A stretch of 64,000 bases of DNA from contig NZ_JADG01000003.1 in assembly GCF_000518265.1 (NCBI RefSeq), forward strand, positions 558,001-622,000, read 5' to 3'. The notes below the pieces were generated by a model that saw only the letters and a program-made list of their open reading frames with translations, did not search any database and was not told the origin of the DNA. The position numbers and the translations under genes were made by a program. Numbering within the stretch: position 1 is the first letter of the stretch; every line of letters begins with the position of its first letter. Origin of the DNA: Actinomadura oligospora ATCC 43269. Lineage in GTDB: Bacteria; Actinomycetota; Actinomycetes; Streptosporangiales; Streptosporangiaceae. Shown in pieces: positions 57,351-64,000 of this stretch.

Positions 57351-58361
57351 TCAGCGGCGCCAGGCGGGCATGACGTTGAAGAGGTCGGCGGTCTTGGCGG
57401 GGTCGCGTTCGACGAGGTCGCCGAGCGTCTCGTCGATGCGCTTCAGCAGGTCGTCCGGGAGGCGGACGCCCGCGGCGGCGGCGTTCTCGGCGACCTGCTC
57501 GGGACGGGACGCGCCGATGATGGCGCCCGCCACGTTCGGGTTCTGCAGCGTCCAGGCGACGGCGAGCTGCGCCATGCTCAGGCCCGCCTCGTCCGCGACG
57601 GGACGCAGGAGCTGGACCTTCTCCAGGACGGCGTCCGCCATGTACCGGCCGACGAAGCGGGAGCCCCGGTCGTCGGTCGCCCGCGACCCTTCGGGAGCCT
57701 GGCCGCCCGGCGCGTACTTGCCGGTCAGGACGCCCTGGGCGACGGGGGAGAAGACGAGCTGGCCCAGCCCGAGCCGCTGCGACGCTGGGACCACCTCCGC
57801 CTCGATGACGCGCCAGAGCATCGAGTACTGCGGCTGGTTGGAGATGAGCGGGACGCGCATCTCGGCCGCGAGGGCGTGCCCCCGGGCGATCTGCCCGGCC
57901 GTCCACTCCGACACGCCGACGTAGAGGACCTTGCCCTGGCGGACCAGGTCGGCGAACGCCCGCATGGTCTCCTCGAGCGGGGTGTCCTCGTCGAAGCGGT
58001 GCGCCTGGTACAGGTCGACGTAGTCGGTGCCCAGCCGCCGCAGGGACGTGTGGCAGCTCTCCAGGATGTGCTTGCGGGACAGGCCGCGGTCGTTGGCGCC
58101 CTCCCCGACCGGCAGGCAGACCTTCGTGGCGATCTCCACCGAGGACCGGCGCACGTCGCGCAGCGCCCGGCCGAGGACCTCCTCGGCGAGGCCGCCGGAG
58201 TAGACGTCGGCCGTGTCGAACGTGGTGATCCCGGCGTCCAGCGCCGCCTGGACGCAGGCGACCTGCGCGTCCTGGTCGATCTGCCCGTCCATCGTGAGCC
58301 AGTTGCCGAAGACGATCTCACTGACGCGCAGCCCGCTGGTTCCGACCCGTCGAAATTCCAT
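57351..58361 (-). CDS. Aldo/keto reductase
   Basis: 336 residues from the ATG at 58361 (MEFRRVGTSGLRVSEIVFGN; an ATG four codons upstream is possible). A TIM-barrel oxidoreductase with ITTFDTADVYSGGLAEEVLG carrying the catalytic Asp and Tyr, IATKVCLPVGEGANDRGLSR with the Lys, YVDLYQAHRFDEDTPLEETM with the His, and VAGAIIGASRPEQVAENAAA at the NADPH end. It matches the KCNAB-beta/YajO-like branch that reduces aldehydes and ketones. Substrate unknown. Confidence 0.92.
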   Translation of the reverse strand: MEFRRVGTSGLRVSEIVFGNWLTMDGQIDQDAQVACVQAALDAGITTFDTADVYSGGLAEEVLGRALRDVRRSSVEIATKVCLPVGEGANDRGLSRKHILESCHTSLRRLGTDYVDLYQAHRFDEDTPLEETMRAFADLVRQGKVLYVGVSEWTAGQIARGHALAAEMRVPLISNQPQYSMLWRVIEAEVVPASQRLGLGQLVFSPVAQGVLTGKYAPGGQAPEGSRATDDRGSRFVGRYMADAVLEKVQLLRPVADEAGLSMAQLAVAWTLQNPNVAGAIIGASRPEQVAENAAAAGVRLPDDLLKRIDETLGDLVERDPAKTADLFNVMPAWRR

Positions 58362-58398
58362 GATCGTCACCATAGACCCGTGACGGCCCGGCGGATCG

Positions 58399-58671
58399 TC
58401 AGTAGTACTCGCGCATGAGCTCGGTGGCCCAGTCCGGCTGCGTGGTCCCGCCCTGCGGGCCGAACTCGGCCATGTACGGCTTGATGTCGAGGACGGGGGT
58501 GCCGTCGACGGCGTCCAGGCCCGCCACCGCCTCCGGACCGAACCGCCCCGCGTCCAGGCGGACGATCGCGGTCTCGCGGCCCCAGTCGTCGTCGCGGACC
58601 TCCGCCCGGCCGCCGACGACCCGTCCGACCGGCACCGAGACCACGGCGTCCGGAGTGTCGTTCTCGGGCAT
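58399..58671 (-). pseudogene. TrmO-like protein with a large internal deletion
   Basis: 90 codons from the ATG at 58671 (GGAAGG upstream). Residues 12-50 (VSVPVGRVVGGRAEVRDDDW, AIVRLDAGRFGPEAVAGL) match the N-terminus of actinomycete TrmO/TsaA-like tRNA methyltransferases, and residues 50-90 (DAVDGTPVLDIKPYMAEFGP, ending ATELMREYY) match their C-terminus. The 70-80 residues normally between them, which hold the SAM-binding core, are missing, while the frame is kept. The two ends meet at a GLDA sequence that occurs at both sites in relatives. The product could be made but should lack methyltransferase activity. Confidence 0.7.
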
Positions 58672-58763
58672 GTCGGCACCTTCCACTCGGGGGGAGGCCG
58701 GAACCGCGAGGCCACGGCAGGGCCGCCCCGAAAGATGCCGCTCCGTCCTCGCCGCTCCGGGCC

Positions 58764-59552
58764 TCAGGGCTTGCGGCCGACCGCTCCGTACATCCAGATG
58801 TCCTCGGCGTCGGACGGCACGGGGGAGTCGGGACGCCACCGCGGGACGGGCACCAGGCCGGGCTCGGCGAGGTCGAAGTCGCCGAAGAACCCGGCGATCT
58901 GCTCGACCGTCCGGAGCGTGGCGGGGTTGCGGGTGTTCCGGTACGCGGCGGCGGCCCCCGCCGACGACTGCGGCCGGGTGTCGCCGGTGACGTGGGAGAC
59001 CAGCAGGTGACCACCGGACGGCAGGACCTCGCGGTACCCCGCGACGAGCTCGTGCGGCCGGTCGGAGTCCGGGACGAAGTGCAGGACGGCCGCCATGAGC
59101 AGCGCGAACGGCCGGGACAGGTCGAGCAGTTCGGACGCGGAGCCCAGCACGGCATCCGGATCGCGCAGGTCCGCCGTGACGACCTTGGTCGCCGAGTTGC
59201 TGCTCAGCAGCGCGCGGGCGTGCACCAGGACGATCGGGTCGTTGTCCACGTACACCACCCGCGCCGCCGGGTCGTGCGCCTGCGCGATCTGGTGCACGTT
59301 GCCCTGCGTGGGCAGGCCCGTCCCGATGTCGAGGAACTGCGTGACGCCCTGCTCGGCCAGGTACCGGACGCCGCGCTGCAGGAACCGCCGGTTCTCCAGC
59401 GCGATCGGCCGCACCTCGGGCGCCGCGGACAGCACCCGCTCCGCCGCGTCGCGGTCGACCGCGAAGTTGTCCTTGCCGCCGAGGTAGTAGTCGTACATCC
59501 GCGCGGCCGTGGCCACGGAGGTGTCGATCCCGGGAGGTGGCTGCTCCGCCAT
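58764..59552 (-). CDS. DUF574 (Methyltransf_19) SAM-dependent methyltransferase
   Basis: 262 residues, the usual size. The start IDTSVATAARMYDYYLGGKD is the family's hallmark, followed by FLDIGTGLPTQGNVHQIAQA (SAM motif I), RVVYVDNDPIVLVHARALLS, FALLMAAVLHFVPDSDRPHE and the end EDIWMYGAVGRKP. Such proteins are numerous in Actinomycetales with unknown acceptors. It is divergent from the gene at 59815 across a repeat-containing gap and lies upstream of the TrmO remnant on the same strand. Confidence 0.9.
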   Translation of the reverse strand: MAEQPPPGIDTSVATAARMYDYYLGGKDNFAVDRDAAERVLSAAPEVRPIALENRRFLQRGVRYLAEQGVTQFLDIGTGLPTQGNVHQIAQAHDPAARVVYVDNDPIVLVHARALLSSNSATKVVTADLRDPDAVLGSASELLDLSRPFALLMAAVLHFVPDSDRPHELVAGYREVLPSGGHLLVSHVTGDTRPQSSAGAAAAYRNTRNPATLRTVEQIAGFFGDFDLAEPGLVPVPRWRPDSPVPSDAEDIWMYGAVGRKP

Positions 59553-59590
59553 GTGCGCCGTCCTTCGGCCGTCGGTGACCCGGGGGGACC

Positions 59591-59628
59591 GGATCCGGTG
59601 GGCGGATCCGATGGACACGGATCCGGTG
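59591..59628. repeat. Three direct GGATCCGRTG repeats in a divergent promoter gap
   Basis: GGATCCGGTG (59591-59600), GGATCCGATG (59604-59613) and GGATCCGGTG (59619-59628) stand 13 and 15 bases apart, 40-75 bases upstream of the methyltransferase start. Shorter GATCCG copies occur near 59650 and 59755. Candidate regulator-binding array. Confidence 0.55.
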
Positions 59629-59770
59629 ACACGGGTCGCCTGCGATGACCACACCCGATCCGCGGCCTGCCGGCACGCCGTTCGACATGGTTGGACATCC
59701 CCGGTCATCGTCGGTGGTTACACAACTACAGCATCCGGCGGACAAGATCACCCGATCCGGCGAATCCGCC

Positions 59771-59776
59771 TATAGT
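59771..59776 (+). promoter_or_regulatory. -10 element before the gene at 59815
   Basis: TATAGT lies 39 bases before the TTG start at 59815. No clear -35 was seen; GATCCGGCGAATCC occupies the spacer. Confidence 0.35.
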
Positions 59777-59814
59777 CGCCGTGCCCGCCCGCCCATCGGC
59801 TCCCGAGGTGTCCC

Positions 59815-60357
59815 TTGACCGACGCGTACTCGCCGATCCCCGAACTGAACCTGCTCAAGCGGTTCGCCGACCAGTGCACCGACTTCTTCGCCCCCGGCTT
59901 CGAACTGCGTGAATACGGCAGGGGCGTGGCCTGGTCGGACGAGGAGACCCCGGAATTCGACGCCCGCGTCATCACGTTCGCGCGGGCGACGGCGTCGGGT
60001 TCGACCTATGCGTTGTGGCGCTATGACGACGACGCCGACCTCGCCGCCCTGCCCGTCATCTTCTTCGGCGACGAAGGCGACCTCTACATCACCGCGCACG
60101 GCCTGCGGGACCTTTTCCACGCCCTCGCCGAGGACGACGACGGCGACACCGCCCCCACCCGCGAGTCGTACTTCGAGAACCGCCGCGCTTACGTCGCCTG
60201 GGTGACGAGCACCTTCGGCCCGCCGCCGGAGTACGAACGCGGCCCGATGGCCGAGTACGGCTGGAGGTTCGTCGACTGGCTGCTGGAGGTGGGGATGGAG
60301 GACGCCGCCGAGATCATGACCGACAACCTCGAGATCATGGGCGTCGCCCGTCCCTGA
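59815..60357 (+). CDS. Hypothetical protein
   Basis: 180 residues from a TTG at 59815 with GAGGTG upstream. Acidic, alpha/beta in appearance: YSPIPELNLLKRFADQCTDF, FARATASGSTYALWRYDDDA, LPVIFFGDEGDLYITAHGLR and YGWRFVDWLLEVGMEDAAEI. The layout recalls SMI1/KNR4-type immunity-like proteins (a strand ending in FFGDEGD and a later helical end), but the motif is too weak for a call. No membrane segment. Confidence 0.6.
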   Translation: MTDAYSPIPELNLLKRFADQCTDFFAPGFELREYGRGVAWSDEETPEFDARVITFARATASGSTYALWRYDDDADLAALPVIFFGDEGDLYITAHGLRDLFHALAEDDDGDTAPTRESYFENRRAYVAWVTSTFGPPPEYERGPMAEYGWRFVDWLLEVGMEDAAEIMTDNLEIMGVARP

Positions 60358-60402
60358 CGCGTCGGGGCCGCCTGTCGGTCTTGATCACTATGGTGTGGCC
60401 GC

Positions 60403-61077
60403 ATGACCGATCTGTACATCGTCTCCTTCGACGAATGCGACGACCGAACCGTGACCGGACGCGTGCATCTCTACAACCCCGATGCCGCGTACTTTCCCGA
60501 GAGAAGGGAGTTCCCGGCCGAGCTGATCATGGAAGCCTGGTGGATGATGCTGAACGGTTACTCGTTCGAGCAGGCGCCGTTCGGCCGGGACGAAGGCGTC
60601 ACCCTCGCCTCGGAGGCGTCCGCCACGGCTCAGATGAACGAGATGCACGAACTCTATTTCGGCCGGAAGATCTGGGTGGACGCGGGCGGTTACCTCCTCG
60701 AAGAAGGAAGCAGGAAGCCGCAGGAGCCCCGGGTCAAGGCGTCCGAGGTCTATAAGGACGAACTCCACCCGCACGGCGGGCAGGGAATCGACGGCGGCCG
60801 TCATTACCTGATGCTCAGGCCGAAGTCGGGTGAGTTCCGCCGCAGGACCGACGGCATGATCCTGTCGTACGACCTGGGCCGTCCGGGCAACGTCCCGAAC
60901 GGACGGCCGGTCGAGCGCCTGGACGAGGACGCGGTCTACGAGCTGCTCGACAGGCCCTTCGAGGAGCGTCCGTTCGCGCCGTTCATCGTGAAGGTGACCT
61001 CCGCCCGCTACCTGGAGCCGCTGGCCGGCGGGATGCGCTGGCGCACGGCCCACACCGGGCACCTTCCCGACTTCTAG
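60403..61077 (+). CDS. Hypothetical protein
   Basis: 224 residues. Features are TDLYIVSFDECDDRTVTGRV, AELIMEAWWMMLNGYSFEQA, HELYFGRKIWVDAGGYLLEE and ERPFAPFIVKVTSARYLEPL. No domain is recognised. The ATG has no ribosome site; TATGGT at 60389-60394 would give a start at or just before the ATG, so the message may be leaderless. It follows the gene at 59815 by 45 bases on the same strand. Confidence 0.6.
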   Translation: MTDLYIVSFDECDDRTVTGRVHLYNPDAAYFPERREFPAELIMEAWWMMLNGYSFEQAPFGRDEGVTLASEASATAQMNEMHELYFGRKIWVDAGGYLLEEGSRKPQEPRVKASEVYKDELHPHGGQGIDGGRHYLMLRPKSGEFRRRTDGMILSYDLGRPGNVPNGRPVERLDEDAVYELLDRPFEERPFAPFIVKVTSARYLEPLAGGMRWRTAHTGHLPDF

Positions 61078-61188
61078 CCTGGCGCGTCTTCACGTGTCGC
61101 ACAGCTTCCGGTGACCCGGTCCCGGGGAGGCTCCTGATCGCTTCGGCCGCCGCGCGAAGGTCGGCGGCCCGATCACGGGGGAGTCGAC

Positions 61189-61746
61189 GTGCTTCACGAC
61201 CACACCGCGCTTCACGACCACGCCGCCAAGGCCCTGGCCGCGGCTCTCGGCGCCGCGACGCTCGTGACCGCGTCCTGGCCCGGCCCGGCGCGGGCCGAGA
61301 CGAGGGCGGGGTCGCGCGGGTCCTGCCAGGCGTCCAGCCTCGACCCCGCGACGGCCAGGCCCGACCCGCGCTGCACGCCCGGCGCGCTCAACCCGGACGT
61401 CACGCAGGCCAACATCCATCGGACGGTCTGCGTCGCGGGCTACACCAGGAGGATCCGTCCACCCGTGTCGTACACCGGCGCGCTGAAGAGACGGCAGATC
61501 CGCGAGTACGGCTACCGCGACACCAGCCCGTCGTCCTACGAGGAGGACCATTTCATCCCGCTCAGCCTCGGCGGCGCGCCACGCGACCCGAAGAACCTGT
61601 GGCCCGAGCCGGGCGGCAGTCCCAACCCCAAGGACCAGGTCGAGTTCAAGCTCTACAAGGCCGTGTGCGCCGGGCAGGTCACCCTCGCCGCCGCGCAGCA
61701 CGCCATCGTCAAGGACTGGACGACCGCGGGCGGCATCGTGCCCTGA
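61189..61746 (+). CDS. Exported HNH-endonuclease-like protein
   Basis: 185 residues from the GTG at 61189 (GGGGGAG upstream). The first 36 residues form a signal peptide with a His-rich start and an AKALAAALGAATLVTASWPG core ending ARA. The mature part has YEEDHFIPLSLGGAPRDPKN followed by LWPEP and NPKDQVE, the DHxxPLxxGGxxxxxNLW pattern of HNH-family proteins, plus four Cys that may form disulfides. Secreted HNH-like proteins of this kind are common in actinomycetes; nuclease activity is probable but untested here. The 5' coding end has an 18-bp near-tandem repeat (HDHTALHDHA). Confidence 0.75.
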   Translation: MLHDHTALHDHAAKALAAALGAATLVTASWPGPARAETRAGSRGSCQASSLDPATARPDPRCTPGALNPDVTQANIHRTVCVAGYTRRIRPPVSYTGALKRRQIREYGYRDTSPSSYEEDHFIPLSLGGAPRDPKNLWPEPGGSPNPKDQVEFKLYKAVCAGQVTLAAAQHAIVKDWTTAGGIVP

Positions 61747-61765
61747 GAAGGGCGCGGCCGACTCT

Positions 61766-61808
61766 TGTTGGCAAGGTGGACAACAAGATATTGTCCACCT
61801 TGCCAACA
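61766..61808. promoter_or_regulatory. Perfect 18-bp inverted repeat, operator of the TetR operon
   Basis: TGTTGGCAAGGTGGACAA (61766-61783) and TTGTCCACCTTGCCAACA (61791-61808) are exact reverse complements around a 7-base centre CAAGATA. The element ends 10 bases before the TetR ATG. Its size and position are typical for autoregulation by a TetR dimer. Confidence 0.8.
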
Positions 61809-61818
61809 GGGAGGGGTC

Positions 61819-62436
61819 ATGACCGGACGACGCAGGCGGACGCCCGAGCAGGCGCGGGAGGAGATCCTCGACGCCGCGACCGACCTCATCGCGCGCCACG
61901 GCCCGGACGGCGTCGGCCTGCGCCGCGTCGCGGAGGCGGTCGGCGTGACGCACGGCCTGGTCACGCACTACTTCGGCACCTACCGGGCGCTGGTGCGGGC
62001 CGTCCTGGAACGCGAGAACGAACGCAAGCGCGACCTGGTGCGCGAGCGCATGCGCGCCGACGGGGGAGTCCCCTACGCGCGCGGGATGACCGAGGTGCTC
62101 TTCGACATCCTCGCGGACGAGCGCTACGTGCGGCTCTGGACCTGGTCCCAGCTCCACGACTGGGACGTCGAACGGTCCACGGTCAGCCTCGCGAAGCTGG
62201 TCGACGCGATCGAGGACGGCGTCCGCAGCGTCCTCCCCGGACCGGACGGCCCGGACCGCGAACGCATCGAGATGGTCGTCCTGCTGTCCATGTCCGGCGC
62301 CTACGGCTACGCGATCGGCCGCCGCTACTGGCTCACCGACCTCGGCCACGACCCCGACGACCCAGGCCGGGACCAGGCGTACCGCGCCGCGCTGTCCGCC
62401 GTGCTCTCCGCCCACCTTGAGGGAAGGACGAAGTGA
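61819..62436 (+). CDS. TetR-family transcriptional regulator
   Basis: 205 residues with GGGAGGGG before the ATG. Residues 10-60 are the HTH: QAREEILDAATDLIARHGPD, GVGLRRVAEAVGVTHGLVTH and YFGTYRALVRAVL. The rest is the helical ligand domain (YVRLWTWSQLHDWDVERSTV, MSGAYGYAIGRRYWLTDLGH). It should repress its own operon through the palindrome at 61766-61808. The stop overlaps the DUF1707 gene start (GTGA), so both are co-expressed. Confidence 0.92.
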   Translation: MTGRRRRTPEQAREEILDAATDLIARHGPDGVGLRRVAEAVGVTHGLVTHYFGTYRALVRAVLERENERKRDLVRERMRADGGVPYARGMTEVLFDILADERYVRLWTWSQLHDWDVERSTVSLAKLVDAIEDGVRSVLPGPDGPDRERIEMVVLLSMSGAYGYAIGRRYWLTDLGHDPDDPGRDQAYRAALSAVLSAHLEGRTK

Positions 62437-63032
62437 CCGAGAACCCCGAACCCCCCGTCCCCGCCGCGCGCCGGGAGATCCTCGCCTCGGACGAGGACCG
62501 CACCCGCGCCGAGCTCCGCCTCCGCGCCGCCGTCGAGAGCGGGCGCCTGCCGCTGGACGAGCTCGACCCCCGCCTGGACGAGGTCTTCCGGGCGCGCACC
62601 CAGGGCGAACTGGAGGTCGCCACGCGCGGCCTTCCCGAGCCGGGCCCCAGGGACGCGCTCGTCGTCGACCGCGCCCCGACCTCGCGAAGCCTCCTCGTCG
62701 GGATCTTCGGCGGCTTCGAGCGCCGGGGCGAGTGGGTCGTCCCGCCGAAGATGACTCTCTGGACGATGTGGGGCGGCGGCGTCCTGGACTTCTCCGAGGC
62801 GCGCTTCAGCAGCCAGGAGACCGAGATCCGCGCGCTCTCCCTCTGGGGCGGCACCCGCATCCTGTTCCCGGACGACATCGAGGTGGACGTCAAGGGCCTC
62901 GGCCTGTTCGGCGTCTTCGACAAGAGCGCCACCCGGAGGATCGGCAGGCCCGGCACGCCGCGCGTCGCCGTCCGGGGCCTGGCCCTCTTCGGCGCGATCG
63001 TCACCAAGACCAAGGCCCTCCGCCGCCGCTGA
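62433..63032 (+). CDS. DUF1707 protein with LiaF-type C-terminal domain
   Basis: 199 residues from the GTG at 62433. Residues 12-65 are DUF1707: REILASDEDRTRAELRLRAA, VESGRLPLDELDPRLDEVFR and ARTQGEL. Residues 90-190 resemble the cell-wall-active-antibiotics-response (LiaF-C) beta-helix: SLLVGIFGGFERRGEWVVPP, TEIRALSLWGGTRILFPDDI and VKGLGLFGVFDKSATR. No membrane segment is seen. Such proteins are linked to envelope stress; here expression should follow the TetR signal. Confidence 0.85.
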   Translation: MTENPEPPVPAARREILASDEDRTRAELRLRAAVESGRLPLDELDPRLDEVFRARTQGELEVATRGLPEPGPRDALVVDRAPTSRSLLVGIFGGFERRGEWVVPPKMTLWTMWGGGVLDFSEARFSSQETEIRALSLWGGTRILFPDDIEVDVKGLGLFGVFDKSATRRIGRPGTPRVAVRGLALFGAIVTKTKALRRR

Positions 63033-63056
63033 ACCCGGCCCGCTGGGCCCGGCGCG

Positions 63057-63977
63057 TCACGCCTCGGCGATCAGCTCCCGCGCGCCCTGGGCGATGAGCT
63101 CCCCTCCCACCACCTCCCCGAGCCGCTCCGCCCCGGAGACCGGCGCGACCCGGGACGCCGAGATCGCGCGGCGGCCGTCGCCGGAGAACACGGCCGCCCG
63201 CAGCTCCAACTCGTCCCCGGACAGCCGGGCGTGCCCGGCGATGGGCGTGTGGCAGTGCCCGCGCAGCACCGACAGCAACGTCCGCTCGGCGGTCAGCCGC
63301 CACCGCGTCGGCGCATGGTCGAGCAAGGCCACCGGCTCGACCATCGCGCCGTCCCCGGCCCGGCACTCCACCACCAGCACCCCGGCCCCGATCGCCGGGA
63401 CGATGTCCAGCCGCTCATGCGGACGCTCGATCCCCAGCCGCCGCAACCCGACCCGCGCCAGGACGATCGCCGCGTAGTCGCCGCGGTCGAGCTTGGCGAG
63501 CCGGGTGTCCACGTTCCCGCGCACCGGCTCGATCCTGAGCCCGGGATACCGCTGGACGAGCTGCGCGTGCCGCCGCACCGACGACGTCCCCACCCGGGCC
63601 CCCGCCCCCAACCCGTCCAGCCCCCGCACGCCGCCGTCCTCGGTGAACAGCGCGATGTCGCTGACGTCCTCGCGTTCCAGGCAGGCCGCGATGACCGATC
63701 CCTCCGGACGCGGCACGTCTCCGGGAAGGTCCTTGGCGCAGTGCACGGCCGCGTCGATCTCGCCGTCCATCAGGGCCCGGTCGATCTCCTTGGCGAACGC
63801 GCCCTTGCCTCCGAGCGCGACCAGGTCGCCGACGCCCTGATGCAGGTCGCCGCTGGTGGCGATCGGCACGATCTCGACCCGCAGGCCGTCGTCCACCCGC
63901 TCCAACTCCCGTGCGATCGTCCGCGCCTGCGTCATGGCGAGTGGGGACGGGCGCGTGCCCAGTCTCATCGTTGTCAC
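63057..63977 (-). CDS. hemC: Hydroxymethylbilane synthase (porphobilinogen deaminase)
   Basis: 306 residues from the GTG at 63977 (an ATG three codons in is possible). MRLGTRPSPLAMTQARTIAR, GGKGAFAKEIDRALMDGEID, AAVHCAKDLPGDVPRPEGSV (catalytic Asp region) and VGTSSVRRHAQLVQRYPGLR match HemC domain by domain, and LSVLRGHCHTPIAGHARL holds the cysteine that carries the dipyrromethane cofactor. It joins four porphobilinogens into hydroxymethylbilane in haem and cobalamin biosynthesis. Other hem genes are not in the window; the upstream side lies beyond its edge. Confidence 0.92.
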   Translation of the reverse strand: MTTMRLGTRPSPLAMTQARTIARELERVDDGLRVEIVPIATSGDLHQGVGDLVALGGKGAFAKEIDRALMDGEIDAAVHCAKDLPGDVPRPEGSVIAACLEREDVSDIALFTEDGGVRGLDGLGAGARVGTSSVRRHAQLVQRYPGLRIEPVRGNVDTRLAKLDRGDYAAIVLARVGLRRLGIERPHERLDIVPAIGAGVLVVECRAGDGAMVEPVALLDHAPTRWRLTAERTLLSVLRGHCHTPIAGHARLSGDELELRAAVFSGDGRRAISASRVAPVSGAERLGEVVGGELIAQGARELIAEA

Positions 63978-64000
63978 GGTGTGGTCACTTCCATCCGAGT

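Noticed and set aside
1..64000. CRISPR arrays, tRNA or rRNA genes, complete insertion sequences, phage genes
   Set aside because: Reading both strands I saw no regular spaced repeats, no cloverleaf-like gene and no integrase or transposase; a covariance-model scan would be needed to exclude a small RNA.

Overview
The window is a 64 kb stretch of a very GC-rich chromosome with frequent GTG starts, many 4-bp ATGA/GTGA start-stop overlaps, several probable leaderless transcripts and typical actinomycete families (DUF574 methyltransferase, DUF1707 protein, WD40-fused Ser/Thr kinase, PucR-type regulator, Acg-like nitroreductase). This fits a filamentous actinomycete; Actinomadura or another member of the Thermomonosporaceae is my best guess, from gene content only. 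No rRNA, tRNA, CRISPR array, complete insertion sequence or phage module was recognised.

Layout. 0-7.6 kb: the end of a DUF2867 gene, a frameshifted SgcJ-like remnant, a hypothetical protein, a 979-residue TPR protein, an endonuclease/exonuclease/phosphatase protein, a three-gene DUF2089 operon and a hypothetical protein. 7.6-16.3 kb: a kinase-WD40 protein, a decayed stretch with strong palindromes, a PucR-like regulator with two HTH domains, an ArsR-type regulator, a secreted-protein pseudogene with an in-frame stop and its terminator, and a VOC protein. 16.3-21.6 kb: a NarL-type two-component pair divergent from a MacB-like ABC transporter. 21.9-28.5 kb: amidase, Gfo/Idh/MocA oxidoreductase, a response regulator fused to a thioredoxin-reductase-like enzyme, DUF998 protein, a scar of two gene remnants, and a solute-binding lipoprotein.

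28.5-39.3 kb is the most interesting part. A membrane-anchored HTH regulator is divergent from a tightly packed nine-gene operon: a 115-residue precursor-like protein, an aspartyl/asparaginyl beta-hydroxylase, a B12-binding-type radical SAM enzyme, a GNAT-like protein, a serine hydrolase, a BioB/HydE/PylB-type radical SAM enzyme, an AMP-ligase fused to a carrier domain, a 2-oxoglutarate/Fe(II) oxygenase and an MFS exporter. I read it as an undescribed natural-product cluster, possibly a modified peptide decorated with a separately made acyl group.

39.4-43.2 kb: a second ABC/two-component module in mirrored order. 43.2-50.5 kb: small membrane and lipoprotein genes, a cyclic-nucleotide-binding-domain histidine kinase that is the likely partner of the response regulator/reductase fusion 20 kb upstream, an HTH-transmembrane-barrel protein and a cupin. 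50.5-57.2 kb: a broken LtrA gene and a stress group (VOC, nitroreductase, universal stress protein, metal P-type ATPase with a C-terminal hemerythrin domain). 57.2-64 kb: STAS remnant, aldo/keto reductase, internally deleted TrmO-like gene, DUF574 methyltransferase, two hypothetical proteins, a secreted HNH-like protein, a TetR/DUF1707 operon behind a near-perfect operator palindrome, and hemC.

At least eight gene remnants are present, so several of the gaps between operons look like scars of past insertion and deletion.
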